Assembly: GCA_029861955.1 (NCBI GenBank)
Contig: JAOTYK010000011.1
Location: 62,001-126,000 of the forward strand
DNA from: Acidobacteriota bacterium
Lineage (GTDB): Bacteria > Acidobacteriota > Polarisedimenticolia > Polarisedimenticolales > Polarisedimenticolaceae
Reading direction: 5' to 3'
DNA length: 64,000 bases
The notes below the pieces were generated by a model. That model had not been told where the DNA came from, did not search any database, and saw only the letters and a program-made list of their open reading frames with translations. Below, piece after piece: positions 1 to 9,815 of this stretch. The stretch's first letter is position 1. Each line of letters starts with the position of its first letter. The translations under genes were made by a program, and so were the position numbers.

Positions 1-396
1 GACGTGGAACGGCGTCGTCGATGGTTCTACGGGTTTGTCTACGGTCGGTAGGTCGAAGTCGAATACGGTCTGGCCGGTCTCGGCGTCCCAGGCATGCCCA
101 CCGTCCCTGACGACCACTCGCTTCCCCCGCACGCTCATCGGTAGGGCGGTCAGCGGTTTCTCGGCCGGGAGGGTCTCACGCAATCGCCGAAGGGCACGAC
201 GGACGACCGCCGCCGAGACGCATTGAAGACGGAGATCCCTGGCGGTTCGCAGCAAGACGAGATCCTGGAACGACAGCCGATCGTCCTGCTGAGTTCCCGA
301 CGCGGCATCGAGCAGTCCGGCACGGATGTACGAACGAACCTCGCGCTCAGCCAGACCGAGTAGACGCGCCGCGTCCCTTGCCGTGTATCCGCTCAT
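1..396 (-). CDS. MerR-type HTH regulator, N-terminal part (truncated by window edge)
   Basis: The frame opens with ATG at 396 and runs without a stop to base 1, giving the first 132 residues. Residues 1-70 look like a MerR-type winged helix: the start MSGYTARDAARLLGLAEREV is followed by RSYIRAGLL and a second basic helix. After about residue 85 the protein moves into a segment (VRDGGHAWDAETGQTVFDFD) that is not a classical MerR coiled coil. I infer a larger regulator whose C-terminal part lies outside the window; MerR-HTH proteins with TPR tails are known in related bacteria, but none is visible here. It starts 3 nt after the stop of the TetR gene, so the two are probably co-transcribed. Its target is unknown. 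Confidence 0.7.
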   Translation of the reverse strand, partial: MSGYTARDAARLLGLAEREVRSYIRAGLLDAASGTQQDDRLSFQDLVLLRTARDLRLQCVSAAVVRRALRRLRETLPAEKPLTALPMSVRGKRVVVRDGGHAWDAETGQTVFDFDLPTVDKPVEPSTTPFHV

Positions 397-399
397 CCC

Positions 400-984
400 T
401 CAATCGTTGCGGGGTCGAAGATCCGCAAGCATCTGATCGACCGTCCGGCGGTAGGTCTCGCGAAATTGGTCATCGCCTAGACCAAGACGCCCCGTGCGGA
501 ACAGCGTAATCAGACCATGCACGGTCGACCATACCCGGATCGCGACCTCGATGGGATCGGAGGGGCCGAACGTGCCGTCATGGATGCAGTGGGTTACCTG
601 CTCGATGGCGTGTCGGAAGATCCGCCGATCGTGGCGTTGGAGTTCTTCCGAGATCGAGCCACTGCTCCGTTTCGGAGTCATGAATGCGTAATCGAAGAAG
701 GTCGGCTGCTCAATCGCGAAATCGAGGTAGGCGTCGCCCATGCGACGGAGCCGTTCGAGCGGCGTCGCCGCCTCCAGCGCCGGCGCCAGACGAGACTGCA
801 GCTTCTCGAGGCCATCGTTGATGATCCCGTCGAGGAGCTCGCCCTTGTCCTTGTAGTGACGGTAGATCGCAGGCGCGGTCACCCCGACCTGCTGGGCGAT
901 TTTGCGCATCGACACACCTTCCGGTCCGTGCTCGGTAAAGAGCTCGTGAGCGGCGGCGGCGATTCGTTCCTTGAGTTCGTTCAT
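400..984 (-). CDS. TetR/AcrR family transcriptional repressor
   Basis: This is a 194-aa protein of typical TetR length. The N-terminal helix-turn-helix is clear (GVSMRKIAQQVGVTAPAIYR, residues 23-42), followed by the usual HYKDKGELLDGI. The C-terminal ligand domain contains WSTVHGLITLFRTG, the pattern of the WHG-type TetR C-terminal domain, which binds small hydrophobic ligands in characterised members. It is divergent from the squalene/phytoene synthase gene across a 95-nt gap. I infer autoregulation and possibly control of the isoprenoid genes to the right. The ligand cannot be read from the sequence. Confidence 0.9.
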   Translation of the reverse strand: MNELKERIAAAAHELFTEHGPEGVSMRKIAQQVGVTAPAIYRHYKDKGELLDGIINDGLEKLQSRLAPALEAATPLERLRRMGDAYLDFAIEQPTFFDYAFMTPKRSSGSISEELQRHDRRIFRHAIEQVTHCIHDGTFGPSDPIEVAIRVWSTVHGLITLFRTGRLGLGDDQFRETYRRTVDQMLADLRPRND

Positions 985-1079
985 CGGTTGGGCTGTCGGG
1001 GTGTGGTTAGCTTACTTTAATCGCCGACGTTTTTCGTGTGAAATGGCTATTTATTCACGATCAATGCTACAAAGGAACG
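985..1079. promoter_or_regulatory. Divergent promoter region between tetR and squalene/phytoene synthase
   Basis: These 95 nt separate two divergent start codons and are more AT-rich than their surroundings. A partly symmetric TTAGCTTACTTTAA lies near 1009-1022 and could be a TetR-family half-site pair, but the symmetry is weak. No promoter hexamers stand out. A ribosome site AAAGGA precedes the ATG at 1080. Confidence 0.3.
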
Positions 1080-2051
1080 ATGCATCTCGTGTCCGATGAA
1101 GACTTTGCTACCGGGCCGACCACGCCGCCCTCCCTCGACCACCTCCTGACGGCCAGCAGTCGAACCTTCGCCCTCACGATCCCGTTGCTTCCCGAGCCCA
1201 CACGCTGCGAGGTCACGGTCGCCTATCTGCTGTTCCGGGTGGCCGACACCCTCGAGGACTCGAACCGCTGGGACCGCCCGCAGAAACTCGACGAGCTGAC
1301 GCGGTTTTCCGACTTTCTCGACGCCCCGACCACCGACGGTGCCGCTCAACTGGCGACCCGCTGGCATGACGACTCCCCTCACCCCCACGCGGGGTACCAG
1401 GAACTTCTCGAGAGACTCCCGGAGGTGATCGAGACGCTGGTCGGGCTCCGCAAGAACTCCCGGTCGGCGGTGATCGACCACACCCAGCGAACCATCAAGG
1501 GCATGCAGTCGTTCGTGGAACGCGAGCGGGACGGCGACCTGGAGTTGACATCGCTTCAGGACCTCAAGGATTACTGTTACGCCGTTGCGGGAATCGTCGG
1601 AGAGCTCCTCACGGAACTGTTCATTCTCGGCAACCCCGGGCTTGCCGCGGCGGCCGGAGAACTGCGAGATGATGCGGCGACCTTCGGCGAGGCGCTTCAA
1701 CTGGTCAACATCTTGAAGGACAGCGATGGCGACGCGGCCGAGGGGCGGCGCTACCTCCCCGCCGGCATCCCGCGGGACGAGATTTTTTCTCGGGCCCATG
1801 ACGACCTCGTGACTGCCGCGCGTTACGTGAAGGTCCTGTCCGACGCGGGTGCCGCGCCCGGGGTACTCGCATTCAACGCCCTACCGGTCCTGCTTGCCCA
1901 CGCGACACTGAAACGTGTCCAGGAACAGGGCCCGGGATCGAAAATTGGACGGGCGGCCGTGATGGCCCTCGTGGGTCGCCTGCAGGTGGCCCGGGGTCTT
2001 GGAACGATTCCTGCTTTGCTGGAACGGATGTTGTACGCTAAGCGTACATAA
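1080..2051 (+). CDS. Squalene/phytoene synthase family protein
   Basis: This 323-aa enzyme belongs to the trans-isoprenyl diphosphate head-to-head synthase family, which condenses two prenyl diphosphates (FPP to squalene or GGPP to phytoene). Both Mg-binding aspartate motifs are present: DTLED at residues 56-60 and the second around D214, D216 and D218 in ILKDSDGDAAEGRRYLP. The ATG at 1080 is chosen because AAAGGA lies just upstream; an in-frame ATG at 1038 gives an N-terminus that does not fit the family. It is followed 8 nt later by dxs, the first enzyme of the MEP pathway, so the pair likely supplies and uses isoprenoid precursors for hopanoids or carotenoids. Sequence alone does not decide between squalene and phytoene. 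Confidence 0.9.
   Translation: MHLVSDEDFATGPTTPPSLDHLLTASSRTFALTIPLLPEPTRCEVTVAYLLFRVADTLEDSNRWDRPQKLDELTRFSDFLDAPTTDGAAQLATRWHDDSPHPHAGYQELLERLPEVIETLVGLRKNSRSAVIDHTQRTIKGMQSFVERERDGDLELTSLQDLKDYCYAVAGIVGELLTELFILGNPGLAAAAGELRDDAATFGEALQLVNILKDSDGDAAEGRRYLPAGIPRDEIFSRAHDDLVTAARYVKVLSDAGAAPGVLAFNALPVLLAHATLKRVQEQGPGSKIGRAAVMALVGRLQVARGLGTIPALLERMLYAKRT
2032..2048. promoter_or_regulatory. 17-bp perfect palindrome, candidate operator before dxs
   Basis: TGTACGCT-A-AGCGTACA is a perfect inverted repeat with 8-bp arms and one central base. It overlaps the last codons of the squalene/phytoene synthase gene and sits just before the dxs ribosome site. A one-base loop makes a poor RNA hairpin, so a dimeric repressor site is the better reading. 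The nearby TetR is an obvious candidate but this is inference. Confidence 0.4.
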
Positions 2052-2059
2052 GGATAACC

Positions 2060-4003
2060 ATGAGCCACCATCTTTCCCCAGAGTTGACGCCCGAGATGCT
2101 CAAGGGGCTCTCCCTCGAGCAACTCACCGAACTAGCCCAGGAGATTCGGGACGCCATCTGCAATCAGGTCTCCCGGAGTGGCGGCCACCTGGCGCCCAAC
2201 CTGGGGGTCGTCGAACTGACCCTGGCCCTGCACTACGTCTTCGATTTCTCCCATGACCGACTTCTGTTCGACGTCGGCCATCAGTGCTACGCCCACAAGC
2301 TTGTGACCGGGCGCGTCGAGCTTCTGGATCGATTGCGACAGAGAGATGGGATGGCGGGTTTCCCCGAACCCCGCGAGAGCGATTTCGATCTCTTCAGCGT
2401 CGGCCATGCGGGAACCGGTGTCTCGACCGCGCTCGGTATGGCCCGCGGCGATCAGATCAACGGCGAGGTCGATCGGAAGAGTGTGGTCCTCGTCGGAGAT
2501 TCCTCCATCGTCAATGGCGTTGCGATGGAGGGACTGAACAACGCCGGGACCCTGAAGCGACAGTTCCTGGTGGTCCTCAACGACAACGGCATGTCAATCG
2601 GCAAACCACAGGGTGCACTTGCCAGCCACTTCGATCGAATCCGTGTCGATCATCGATTCACGACCCTCAAGGAGCGGGCCCGTCAGGTGCTGAAGAAGCT
2701 GCCGGCCGGTCACAGTGTCGAGGAGATCTACCATCGGCTGGGCGAGGTCACCAAGGCCGCCCTCGATCACACGCACATCTTCGATCACTTTGGATTGGTT
2801 TGCGTCGGACCCATCGATGGCCACGACCTGTCGGGGATGATCGACATGCTCCGTGAGGTCAAGGAGATCGACCGACCCGTCTTACTTCACGTCAAGACGG
2901 TCAAGGGCAAAGGCTTCGATTTCAGCTCCGAGGATCCGACCACGTTCCACTCGCCGAAACCGTTCACCCGCAGTGGATGCCGCGTAGAGCTGAAGTCCAG
3001 CGGTCGTTCGTTCACAACGGCCTACGCCGACAGACTGATCGAACTGATGGAACGCGACGAGAAGGTGGTCGCCGTCACGTCCGGGATGCCCGACGGAACG
3101 GGACTGAATCACGTCATCCCCCGCTTCCCCGACCGAGCCTGGGACGTCGGCATCTCCGAGGAACACGCCATCGACATGTGCGCGGGGATGGCCAAGACCG
3201 GCCTGAAGCCGTTCGTCACGATCTATTCGACCTTCATGCAGCGCGGCTTCGACCAGGTCTTTCAGGAGGTGGCCCTCCAGGGCTTGCCGGTTCGGCTCTG
3301 CATGGATCGCGCGGGGCTGGTCGGCGGCGATGGTGCCGTCCATCACGGATTCCTGGACGTGGCGTTCCTTCGCAGCTTCCCGAATATGGTTCTGACCGCT
3401 GCGATGGACGAACCGACATTGACGGCTGCCATGGAGTTTCTGCGGGGACACGATAGTGGCCCGTCGGCACTGCGCTACCCCCGCGACAACGTGGCTTCGT
3501 CGCCCCACCAGGCCTCGGTCTCTCCGTTCGAGCTGGGGAAGGCCCAACTTCTGGAGGCCGGCGACGACGTCGCGATCCTGGCCTATGGATTCCCCGCCAA
3601 CGATGCTCTCGCAGCCCGCGAGACGCTGGCGCGAGAAGGGATCTCTGCGGCGGTCTATGACGCACGCTTTGCCAAACCCCTCGACGTCGCGCTGATCCGC
3701 GCCCTGGTCGAATCGGAAACGCCCATCCTCACGGTGGAGGATCATGCCGTGACCGGTGGCTTCGGTGCTGCGGTTCTCGAGGAATGTAACCGCCACGGAT
3801 TGTCGGCGGACCGCATCCATCGATGCGGACTCCCCGATGAGTTCATCTATCAGGGTTCACGGTCCGAGCAGCTGGCCGAAGCCGGCATCGACGCCGACGG
3901 CATCGCAATCGGGGTCCGACGACTCCTGGACGGTCGTCAGAAGGAGCAGACCTCCGGTTCGTTTGCCGGCCTCAAGCGCTCGCTTGGTTTCGGAGCCCGC
4001 TAG
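2060..4003 (+). CDS. dxs: 1-deoxy-D-xylulose-5-phosphate synthase
   Basis: DXS joins pyruvate and glyceraldehyde 3-phosphate, using thiamine diphosphate, in the first step of the MEP isoprenoid pathway. The 647-aa length is normal. The N-terminal ThDP domain shows SRSGGHLAPNLGVVELT, FDVGHQCYAHKLVTGR, the ThDP motif GDSSIVNGVAMEGLNNAG and LNDNGMSIGKPQGAL. The pyrimidine-binding domain has VGISEEHAIDMCAGMAKTGL and the last third is the transketolase C domain. The ATG at 2060 follows AAGGATAACC. The 3' end overlaps the AI-2E permease gene by four bases on the opposite strand. Thiamine supply may link it loosely to thiC further right. Confidence 0.97.
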   Translation: MSHHLSPELTPEMLKGLSLEQLTELAQEIRDAICNQVSRSGGHLAPNLGVVELTLALHYVFDFSHDRLLFDVGHQCYAHKLVTGRVELLDRLRQRDGMAGFPEPRESDFDLFSVGHAGTGVSTALGMARGDQINGEVDRKSVVLVGDSSIVNGVAMEGLNNAGTLKRQFLVVLNDNGMSIGKPQGALASHFDRIRVDHRFTTLKERARQVLKKLPAGHSVEEIYHRLGEVTKAALDHTHIFDHFGLVCVGPIDGHDLSGMIDMLREVKEIDRPVLLHVKTVKGKGFDFSSEDPTTFHSPKPFTRSGCRVELKSSGRSFTTAYADRLIELMERDEKVVAVTSGMPDGTGLNHVIPRFPDRAWDVGISEEHAIDMCAGMAKTGLKPFVTIYSTFMQRGFDQVFQEVALQGLPVRLCMDRAGLVGGDGAVHHGFLDVAFLRSFPNMVLTAAMDEPTLTAAMEFLRGHDSGPSALRYPRDNVASSPHQASVSPFELGKAQLLEAGDDVAILAYGFPANDALAARETLAREGISAAVYDARFAKPLDVALIRALVESETPILTVEDHAVTGGFGAAVLEECNRHGLSADRIHRCGLPDEFIYQGSRSEQLAEAGIDADGIAIGVRRLLDGRQKEQTSGSFAGLKRSLGFGAR

Positions 4004-5175
4004 ATCAACTCTTTGATGTAGCGTCTTCGGGCCAGCCGCCAGAACACCACGAGAAATGCCGTCAACGGGATCGCCAGGATCATCCCCAGGATTCCCTGAA
4101 GAGCGGTCCCCCAGAAGAACAACGCCACGATGATCGCCACCGGGTGAAGCCCCGTCTGGCTTCCCATGATCCTGGGCGTCAAGACATAGCCCTCGATCAA
4201 CTGAACGATCACGAAGATGATCGCGATCAGTCCAAGCAGCAGCACGCCACCGTCCGCCTGGAAGTAGGCCAACGGGAGACAGATCGCCAGTCCAACGATG
4301 TTGCCGAGATAAGGGATGATATTCAGGAGCCCCAGCATCATGCCGAGGATGAATCCGTACCGCAGCCCCACGACGCTGAATCCGATCGCGTAGAGCAACC
4401 CTTGCAGAAACGCGATAACGAATTGCCCCCGGAAGAAGGCGACAAGGATCGCGACGAATTCGTTGATCAGGTAGACGAGGTCCTTTCGTGTCGTTGGCTT
4501 CAGGAACGGAAAGAGCTTCTCGAGATCCCGCGGAACCCGCGCTCCGGCGATGAGGAAGTACGCCAGGTAGACCGGCATGACGGCCCACGCCGCCAACGTA
4601 CCCAGGAACCCGAAGACCCCCATACCAGCGGTCAGCGCGCGGGTGCTCAGCTCTCTCAGGCCGTTGATGACGGTCTCCTGCTGCGCCTCTAATACCTCTC
4701 GCGCCCGTTGACCCCACGGGTTCTCGTCCAGGAAATGTTTCATCTGCGGCCAGCGTGCCTGGAGGTCTTCGGCCATCGATTCACGCCATGCGGGGAAACG
4801 GATCACCATGTCGGAGATCTGCTCGACCATCACCGCGCCAAAGAACCAGCCGAACCCGGCGATGGGCAACGAGATCGACAGAAATACCGTCGCGACCGCA
4901 AGAGCCGCCGGGAACTTCAGTCGGCGACGCAGCCAGTGGTAGTAAGGCGCCAGTAACATCGCGATCACACCGGCCACCGCCAGCGGCAGGAAGACGTTTG
5001 AGAAGCGGTGCAGGAACTGGGTGAGGACCCAGCCGATTGCAAACAGTGCACCGAGGATCACGATGCCGCTGACGATGGTGATCGCCGCGGCGAGGGCCGC
5101 CCGCTGCCGGGTACCCAGATGGAGCCCGGCGATCGGTCGCATCCCTTCGGGACGTTTCTCGGTTGGTTCGGTCAT
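4000..5175 (-). CDS. AI-2E family transporter (PerM-like permease)
   Basis: This is a 391-aa polytopic inner-membrane protein of the AI-2E/PerM family. After a short cytoplasmic N-terminus there is a strong TM segment (residues 30-55) and a second at about 60-75. A soluble loop (about 95-145) precedes the paired TM segments typical of the family, with PVYLAYFLIAG, GQFVIAFLQGLLYAIGFSVVGLRYGFILGMM and IPYLGNIVGLAICLPLAYFQ. Most family members are of unknown substrate; a few are linked to autoinducer-2 export or Na+/H+ exchange. No partner gene indicates a substrate here. It converges on dxs, sharing CTAG. Confidence 0.88.
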   Translation of the reverse strand: MTEPTEKRPEGMRPIAGLHLGTRQRAALAAAITIVSGIVILGALFAIGWVLTQFLHRFSNVFLPLAVAGVIAMLLAPYYHWLRRRLKFPAALAVATVFLSISLPIAGFGWFFGAVMVEQISDMVIRFPAWRESMAEDLQARWPQMKHFLDENPWGQRAREVLEAQQETVINGLRELSTRALTAGMGVFGFLGTLAAWAVMPVYLAYFLIAGARVPRDLEKLFPFLKPTTRKDLVYLINEFVAILVAFFRGQFVIAFLQGLLYAIGFSVVGLRYGFILGMMLGLLNIIPYLGNIVGLAICLPLAYFQADGGVLLLGLIAIIFVIVQLIEGYVLTPRIMGSQTGLHPVAIIVALFFWGTALQGILGMILAIPLTAFLVVFWRLARRRYIKELI

Positions 5176-5204
5176 GGCGGCAAGTCTACCGCAAGCGACG
5201 CTCG

Positions 5205-8200
5205 TCAGTGAAAATCGTGACTGCCGACCACTGCCGGTGCCGCGCCGATCTTCGGAGTCCAGAACGTATCGGCGATCAGGTGGGTGACACCGTCCTTCAC
5301 CTGCAGTTTTCCGGTGACACCGATGAAACTTGCGGTCCGGATCTGGAGACGGAACGTCTCGTAGACCTTGCTCCAGACCACGAGATTGACGAAACCGGTC
5401 TCGTCCTCGAGGGTCATGAACAGGACTCCGGATGCCGTCCCCGGTCGCTGACGGCAGATCACCAACCCGGCATAGCGCACCCGTCGTCCGTCGGGCATCG
5501 AGGAGACCGTGCCCGCATCGGGAAGTCCCTGCTCTTCAAAACGTGGCCGCAGAGGCTCCAGTGGATGCCCGCGGGTGCTATGACGACTGGTGCGGTAGTC
5601 CCAACGGATCGTCTCCAACGCATCCAGCTCGATAAGTTCCGGTGCCCGCTCACGTAGATGCAGTGACGTCGCACGAGCCGGGTCTCGAGTTCGCTGGACC
5701 TCCCACAACACCGTGCGTCGATTGTCCTCCAGTCGTTGCAACGCACCGGATTCCGCCAATCGCCCCAGCGTGCCACGATCTAATCGGGTGTCCTCGACAA
5801 ACATGGCCACCGACGACCAGCGTCGACGATGACGGGCCTGTAGGATCCGTTCTCCCTGTGGGCGGGCCAGTCCCTTGACGTACCGCAATCCGACACGCAC
5901 GGCGAACCGTCCCTTCCGCACCCATTCCAGCGTGCAATCCCAATCGCTGTGCAGCACGTCGATGGGGCGCAGCTCGACTCCCTGGCGACGCGCATCCTCG
6001 AGGATCGTGGAAGGCGAGTAGAAGCCCATCGGCTGGGCGTTCAACAACGAGCAGGCAAAGGCATCCGGATAGTGACAACGCATCCAGGCAGTCGCATAGG
6101 CGATCAATGCGAAGCTGGCGGCATGGCTCTCCGGGAATCCGTACTCGCCGAAGCCACGGATCTGCTCGAAGACCCGCTCGGCGAACTCTCGCTCGATCCC
6201 CCGGGACGTCATCCGCTGCACGAGACGTTCTCTGTGTCGCTCGATACGACCGGACTTTCTCCACGCCGCCATGTCACGACGCAACTGATCGGCCTCGCCG
6301 GGGGTGTAGTCGGCGGCGACCATCGCCAGTCGGATCACCTGCTCCTGAAACAACGGCACTCCCAATGTTTTCTTCAGGACCGGTTCGAGGCATGCGTGGG
6401 GATAGATCACCGGTTCTTCTCCCGAACGACGACGCAGATAGGGATGGACCATGCCGCCGGTGATCGGGCCGGGACGTACGATGCTGACCTCGATGACCAG
6501 GTCGTAGTAGGTCCGTGGTTTCAGGCGTGGCAACATCGCCATCTGCGCACGACTCTCGATCTGAAACACACCGACGGTCTCGCCACGACAGATCATGTCG
6601 AAGGTCGGTGTGTCGTCGGCGGGGATCGTCGCCATCTCGTAATGTTCATCGTGATGCTGCCGCAGAAGATCGAAACCAAGATGAAGCTGATGCAAGGCGC
6701 CGAGCCCCAGCAGGTCGACCTTGAACAGCCCAAGCTCTTCAAGACACTCCTTGTCCCACTGGATAACCGTGCGGTCCTCCATGCTGGCGTTCTCGATCGG
6801 CACGATGTGGCAGACCGGCTCGTGACCCAGCAAGAAACCACCGGGATGGATCGATAGATGGCGCGGAAAGTCCTGGATCTCCGTGGCCAGGCGTAACAGA
6901 TGCCGATGACGTGGCAGCTCCGGATCCAGGCCGGCCTCGGTCAACGTCTCCGGAGGAACGTCCCCATGGTGGGGTAGCAGTTTCGAGAGTCGATCCAGGG
7001 CCGTCTCGGCGACCCCCAGGACCTTTCCCACATCGCGGACGGCGGAGCGTGGCCGATAACGGATGAAGTTGGCCACCATGGCTGCGTGGCTACGACCGTA
7101 CTTCTCGTAGACATGCTGGATCACCTCTTCACGCCGCTCATGCTCGATATCCAGGTCGATATCCGGTGGCTCGGCTCTTTCCCGAGAGAGGAACCGCTCG
7201 AATAACAGCCCCATCCGCACCGGGTCGACGGCGGTGATCCGCAGGCAATAGCAGACCGCCGAGTTGGCCGCCGAGCCTCGCCCCTGACAGAGGATCCCCT
7301 GCTCACGACAAAACCGTACGATCTCCCACATCGTCAGGAAGTAACCGCAGTAGTCCAGCTCGTCGATCAGGTCCAGTTCCTTTTGAACCTGCTCTCGCAC
7401 CCGGGAGGAGGGGTCCTGACCATAGCGTTCCCGTGCCCCCTGCCAGGTCAACGTGTGAAACCACTGTGAGGAGGTCTGACCATCGGGGAGTCGCTCGGAT
7501 GGGTAGCGATAACGCAATCGCTCTAAAGAAAACCGACATCGCTGAGCCACCTCCCGCGCACGCAACACTGCACCGGGTACGTCACGAAACAGACGGGAAA
7601 AACTGTGGGGCGACTTGAGCGCATGTTCCGCATTGGGTTGGATTCGGCGGCCGGCCTCGGTCAACTTGACCCCATGACGGATACAGGTCATCACATCCTG
7701 AAGATCCCGTCGGGCGGTCTTGTGGTAGAGCACCTCATGAGTCGCAACGGTCTGAATGTTGAACTTGTCGGCACGCTGTCGGAGTCGTGCCTCGTGGGTT
7801 ACCTCCTGCGCGTCACGATGACGGGCGAGCATGGCGTAGAGTCGATCCCCGAATGCCTCGACCAGGTCATGAATCACGAAGAACGGATCGGCACGGCCGA
7901 CCAGCAGGCTGCGGGATCCACCCCACAACGCGATTAAACCCGCCGCATGGGAACAGACCTCTCGCCAGCCGACCTCGCTTCGTCCCTTCTCGCATCGACG
8001 TCGCCCGACGGTGATCAGCTTGCAAAGGTTGGCGTACCCGTCGCGGTCCATCGCAAGCAAGACCAGGGTCGAGCCATCGTCAAGGGTGACCTCCGAGCCG
8101 ATGATCAACTTGACACCCAGCTCTCGAGCCTTGATATGGGCCTCGACGATGCCGTAGACACCATCCCGGTCGGTCAGCGCCATCGCCTCCAACCCCAGCG

Positions 8201-8291
8201 ATCCACAACTATCGACGAGTTCTTCGGGACGACTGGCACCTTCGAGAAACGAGAAGTGACTCTTGCACCACAGCGGGATGTAATCCTGCAT
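5205..8291 (-). CDS. dnaE2: Error-prone DNA polymerase DnaE2 (ImuC)
   Basis: DnaE2 is the C-family polymerase that carries out translesion synthesis with ImuA and ImuB after DNA damage. The 1028-aa protein starts with a PHP domain ([34 protein letters not shown]). The palm carries the catalytic acidic cluster in [20 protein letters not shown], followed by helix-hairpin-helix and a C-terminal OB domain ([19 protein letters not shown]). The length and the [13 protein letters not shown] form are typical of DnaE2 rather than replicative DnaE1. Its ATG directly abuts the imuB stop, so it is the last gene of the lexA-imuA-imuB-dnaE2 operon. Confidence 0.96.
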   Translation of the reverse strand: MQDYIPLWCKSHFSFLEGASRPEELVDSCGSLGLEAMALTDRDGVYGIVEAHIKARELGVKLIIGSEVTLDDGSTLVLLAMDRDGYANLCKLITVGRRRCEKGRSEVGWREVCSHAAGLIALWGGSRSLLVGRADPFFVIHDLVEAFGDRLYAMLARHRDAQEVTHEARLRQRADKFNIQTVATHEVLYHKTARRDLQDVMTCIRHGVKLTEAGRRIQPNAEHALKSPHSFSRLFRDVPGAVLRAREVAQRCRFSLERLRYRYPSERLPDGQTSSQWFHTLTWQGARERYGQDPSSRVREQVQKELDLIDELDYCGYFLTMWEIVRFCREQGILCQGRGSAANSAVCYCLRITAVDPVRMGLLFERFLSRERAEPPDIDLDIEHERREEVIQHVYEKYGRSHAAMVANFIRYRPRSAVRDVGKVLGVAETALDRLSKLLPHHGDVPPETLTEAGLDPELPRHRHLLRLATEIQDFPRHLSIHPGGFLLGHEPVCHIVPIENASMEDRTVIQWDKECLEELGLFKVDLLGLGALHQLHLGFDLLRQHHDEHYEMATIPADDTPTFDMICRGETVGVFQIESRAQMAMLPRLKPRTYYDLVIEVSIVRPGPITGGMVHPYLRRRSGEEPVIYPHACLEPVLKKTLGVPLFQEQVIRLAMVAADYTPGEADQLRRDMAAWRKSGRIERHRERLVQRMTSRGIEREFAERVFEQIRGFGEYGFPESHAASFALIAYATAWMRCHYPDAFACSLLNAQPMGFYSPSTILEDARRQGVELRPIDVLHSDWDCTLEWVRKGRFAVRVGLRYVKGLARPQGERILQARHRRRWSSVAMFVEDTRLDRGTLGRLAESGALQRLEDNRRTVLWEVQRTRDPARATSLHLRERAPELIELDALETIRWDYRTSRHSTRGHPLEPLRPRFEEQGLPDAGTVSSMPDGRRVRYAGLVICRQRPGTASGVLFMTLEDETGFVNLVVWSKVYETFRLQIRTASFIGVTGKLQVKDGVTHLIADTFWTPKIGAAPAVVGSHDFH

Positions 8292-9815
8292 CTACTCCAC
8301 ACGACCCTGCAGGAACCAACGTCGTCGGTAACGATCGAAGAAGACCCACAACAACTCTCCCTTGAGGGTCTCCGCGAAGTGGTATTCGCGATGCACCGCA
8401 CGTTGCCACCACCCCCCAGACACCACATAGGGGCCCGACACCTTGGTCACCGGTCCTTGCTGGAGTCCCTTCAGCATCCAACCGTCCGGTTCGTGACGAG
8501 GCCGCAGAGGCAAAGGAAGCGGGCGAGCCTGAATCCGGCGGACCAGCTGTTGGAGGTCGACACCGCGAGCGGTTGCCGGCTTCGCCGGTTTCAACTGCTG
8601 GATCGGCTGCCAACCAAAACTACCTTCCGGCAGGTGACCCTCTCGCAACTGTGCATGGACCACGGACCTGTCACCCAGGTCGGCACGGACACGAGCCAGA
8701 GCTCGATTGACCGCATCGAGGCCGCGCTTCGGGTTCTCCGCAAACAAACGTAACTGCCGTGGAGCGGCCTCGGTCTCCCCGGCCAGTAACACCAGCTCCA
8801 CGACGACATCCGGGAGTTTCCGCAGAGCCTGGAGCCGCAAGCGGATCAGTTCCAGAAGTTGGGGTGCGTCCAGGGTCGGGGCCGCGGGGCGGATCGATTC
8901 CAGATGATCTCCCAGTCGTTCGAAACGCAACCCCAGCTGCAGCTCTGTCAACGCGTGGGCCCGCCCGGCCAACGTGGCCAGTAACGATGGCAACATCTGT
9001 TGGATGCCAACCATCAGACGTCCAACGTGACTCTCGGGATGCTCCAGAATCAGCTTCTCGACGGCCGGTGGCCGAGGATGTTCCGGCTGCAGCGGCACCT
9101 GGAGATCGCCGCTGGCCAACCGATGGAACTGGTGAGTCGTCTTGTCGAAACGACTCTGGACCCCCTCTCCCGGGAGGTCACGAAAGCCACCGACGGTGGT
9201 GATCCCCAGGCGAGCCAACGCATCCCGCGATGCCGGCGGAAGCGACAGCCGTTCTAGGGGAACCTGGCAGGCCGCCTCTCGTTCTTCTTCCGCATCCTTC
9301 AACACGCTGACATCCCGTCGGACACGAGCCAGGGCATAGCTCCCGAAACGGGTCCAACCGACCACCACCGCAGCCTGATACCCCTCTTCCTTCAACGCCT
9401 CTTCCACCTCGCTCCCCCAGCGATGCAGGGAGTCGTAGAGACGTTCCAACCCCGACGCATCCAACCAGAACAGGCCGGCGGCAGCAGACTCGGTAAGATC
9501 GGCCGGCTCTACGTTTGGCGTAAAACGGCGCAGCCTGTCGGACAGACGACGGATCGTAGTGTGGATCTCTTGTTCCGGCACCACCGATGCATGGAGATCA
9601 CCGGCCAGGGAGAGGGCCGCGGCGTAACGCATGCCCGGCAAGATCCGTCGTGTCCGCGCCCGTTCGTTGACCCACAGGATCTCGCCCTGAGGACGGTCAC
9701 TATCGACGACGGCGACCGGTCGCTGACGCCAGTCGGGGTTTTGCAGCAACAGCCATTGCAATGGCAGTTCCGGAACGTCGACGCAGGCGATCCTAGAGTA
9801 GGCCTTCCGGTCCAC
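8292..9815 (-). CDS. imuB: ImuB, Y-family polymerase homologue of the mutasome
   Basis: ImuB is a catalytically inactive Y-family homologue that bridges the beta clamp, ImuA and DnaE2. The 507-aa protein keeps the fold (RIACVDVPELPLQWLLLQNP, VVDSDRPQGEILWVN, ARTRRILPGMRYAAAL). The usual catalytic carboxylates are not in their normal context: LFWLDASGLERLYDS replaces the acidic pair of active Y polymerases. The GTG start at 9815 follows GGAGGT with good spacing and lies inside the imuA 3' end (23-nt overlap). I see no unambiguous beta-clamp peptide. Its stop abuts dnaE2. Confidence 0.93.
   Translation of the reverse strand: MDRKAYSRIACVDVPELPLQWLLLQNPDWRQRPVAVVDSDRPQGEILWVNERARTRRILPGMRYAAALSLAGDLHASVVPEQEIHTTIRRLSDRLRRFTPNVEPADLTESAAAGLFWLDASGLERLYDSLHRWGSEVEEALKEEGYQAAVVVGWTRFGSYALARVRRDVSVLKDAEEEREAACQVPLERLSLPPASRDALARLGITTVGGFRDLPGEGVQSRFDKTTHQFHRLASGDLQVPLQPEHPRPPAVEKLILEHPESHVGRLMVGIQQMLPSLLATLAGRAHALTELQLGLRFERLGDHLESIRPAAPTLDAPQLLELIRLRLQALRKLPDVVVELVLLAGETEAAPRQLRLFAENPKRGLDAVNRALARVRADLGDRSVVHAQLREGHLPEGSFGWQPIQQLKPAKPATARGVDLQQLVRRIQARPLPLPLRPRHEPDGWMLKGLQQGPVTKVSGPYVVSGGWWQRAVHREYHFAETLKGELLWVFFDRYRRRWFLQGRVE

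Noticed and set aside
1038-1079. An upstream ATG for the squalene/phytoene synthase
   Set aside because: The added 14 residues do not fit the family, and AAAGGA sits before ATG 1080.
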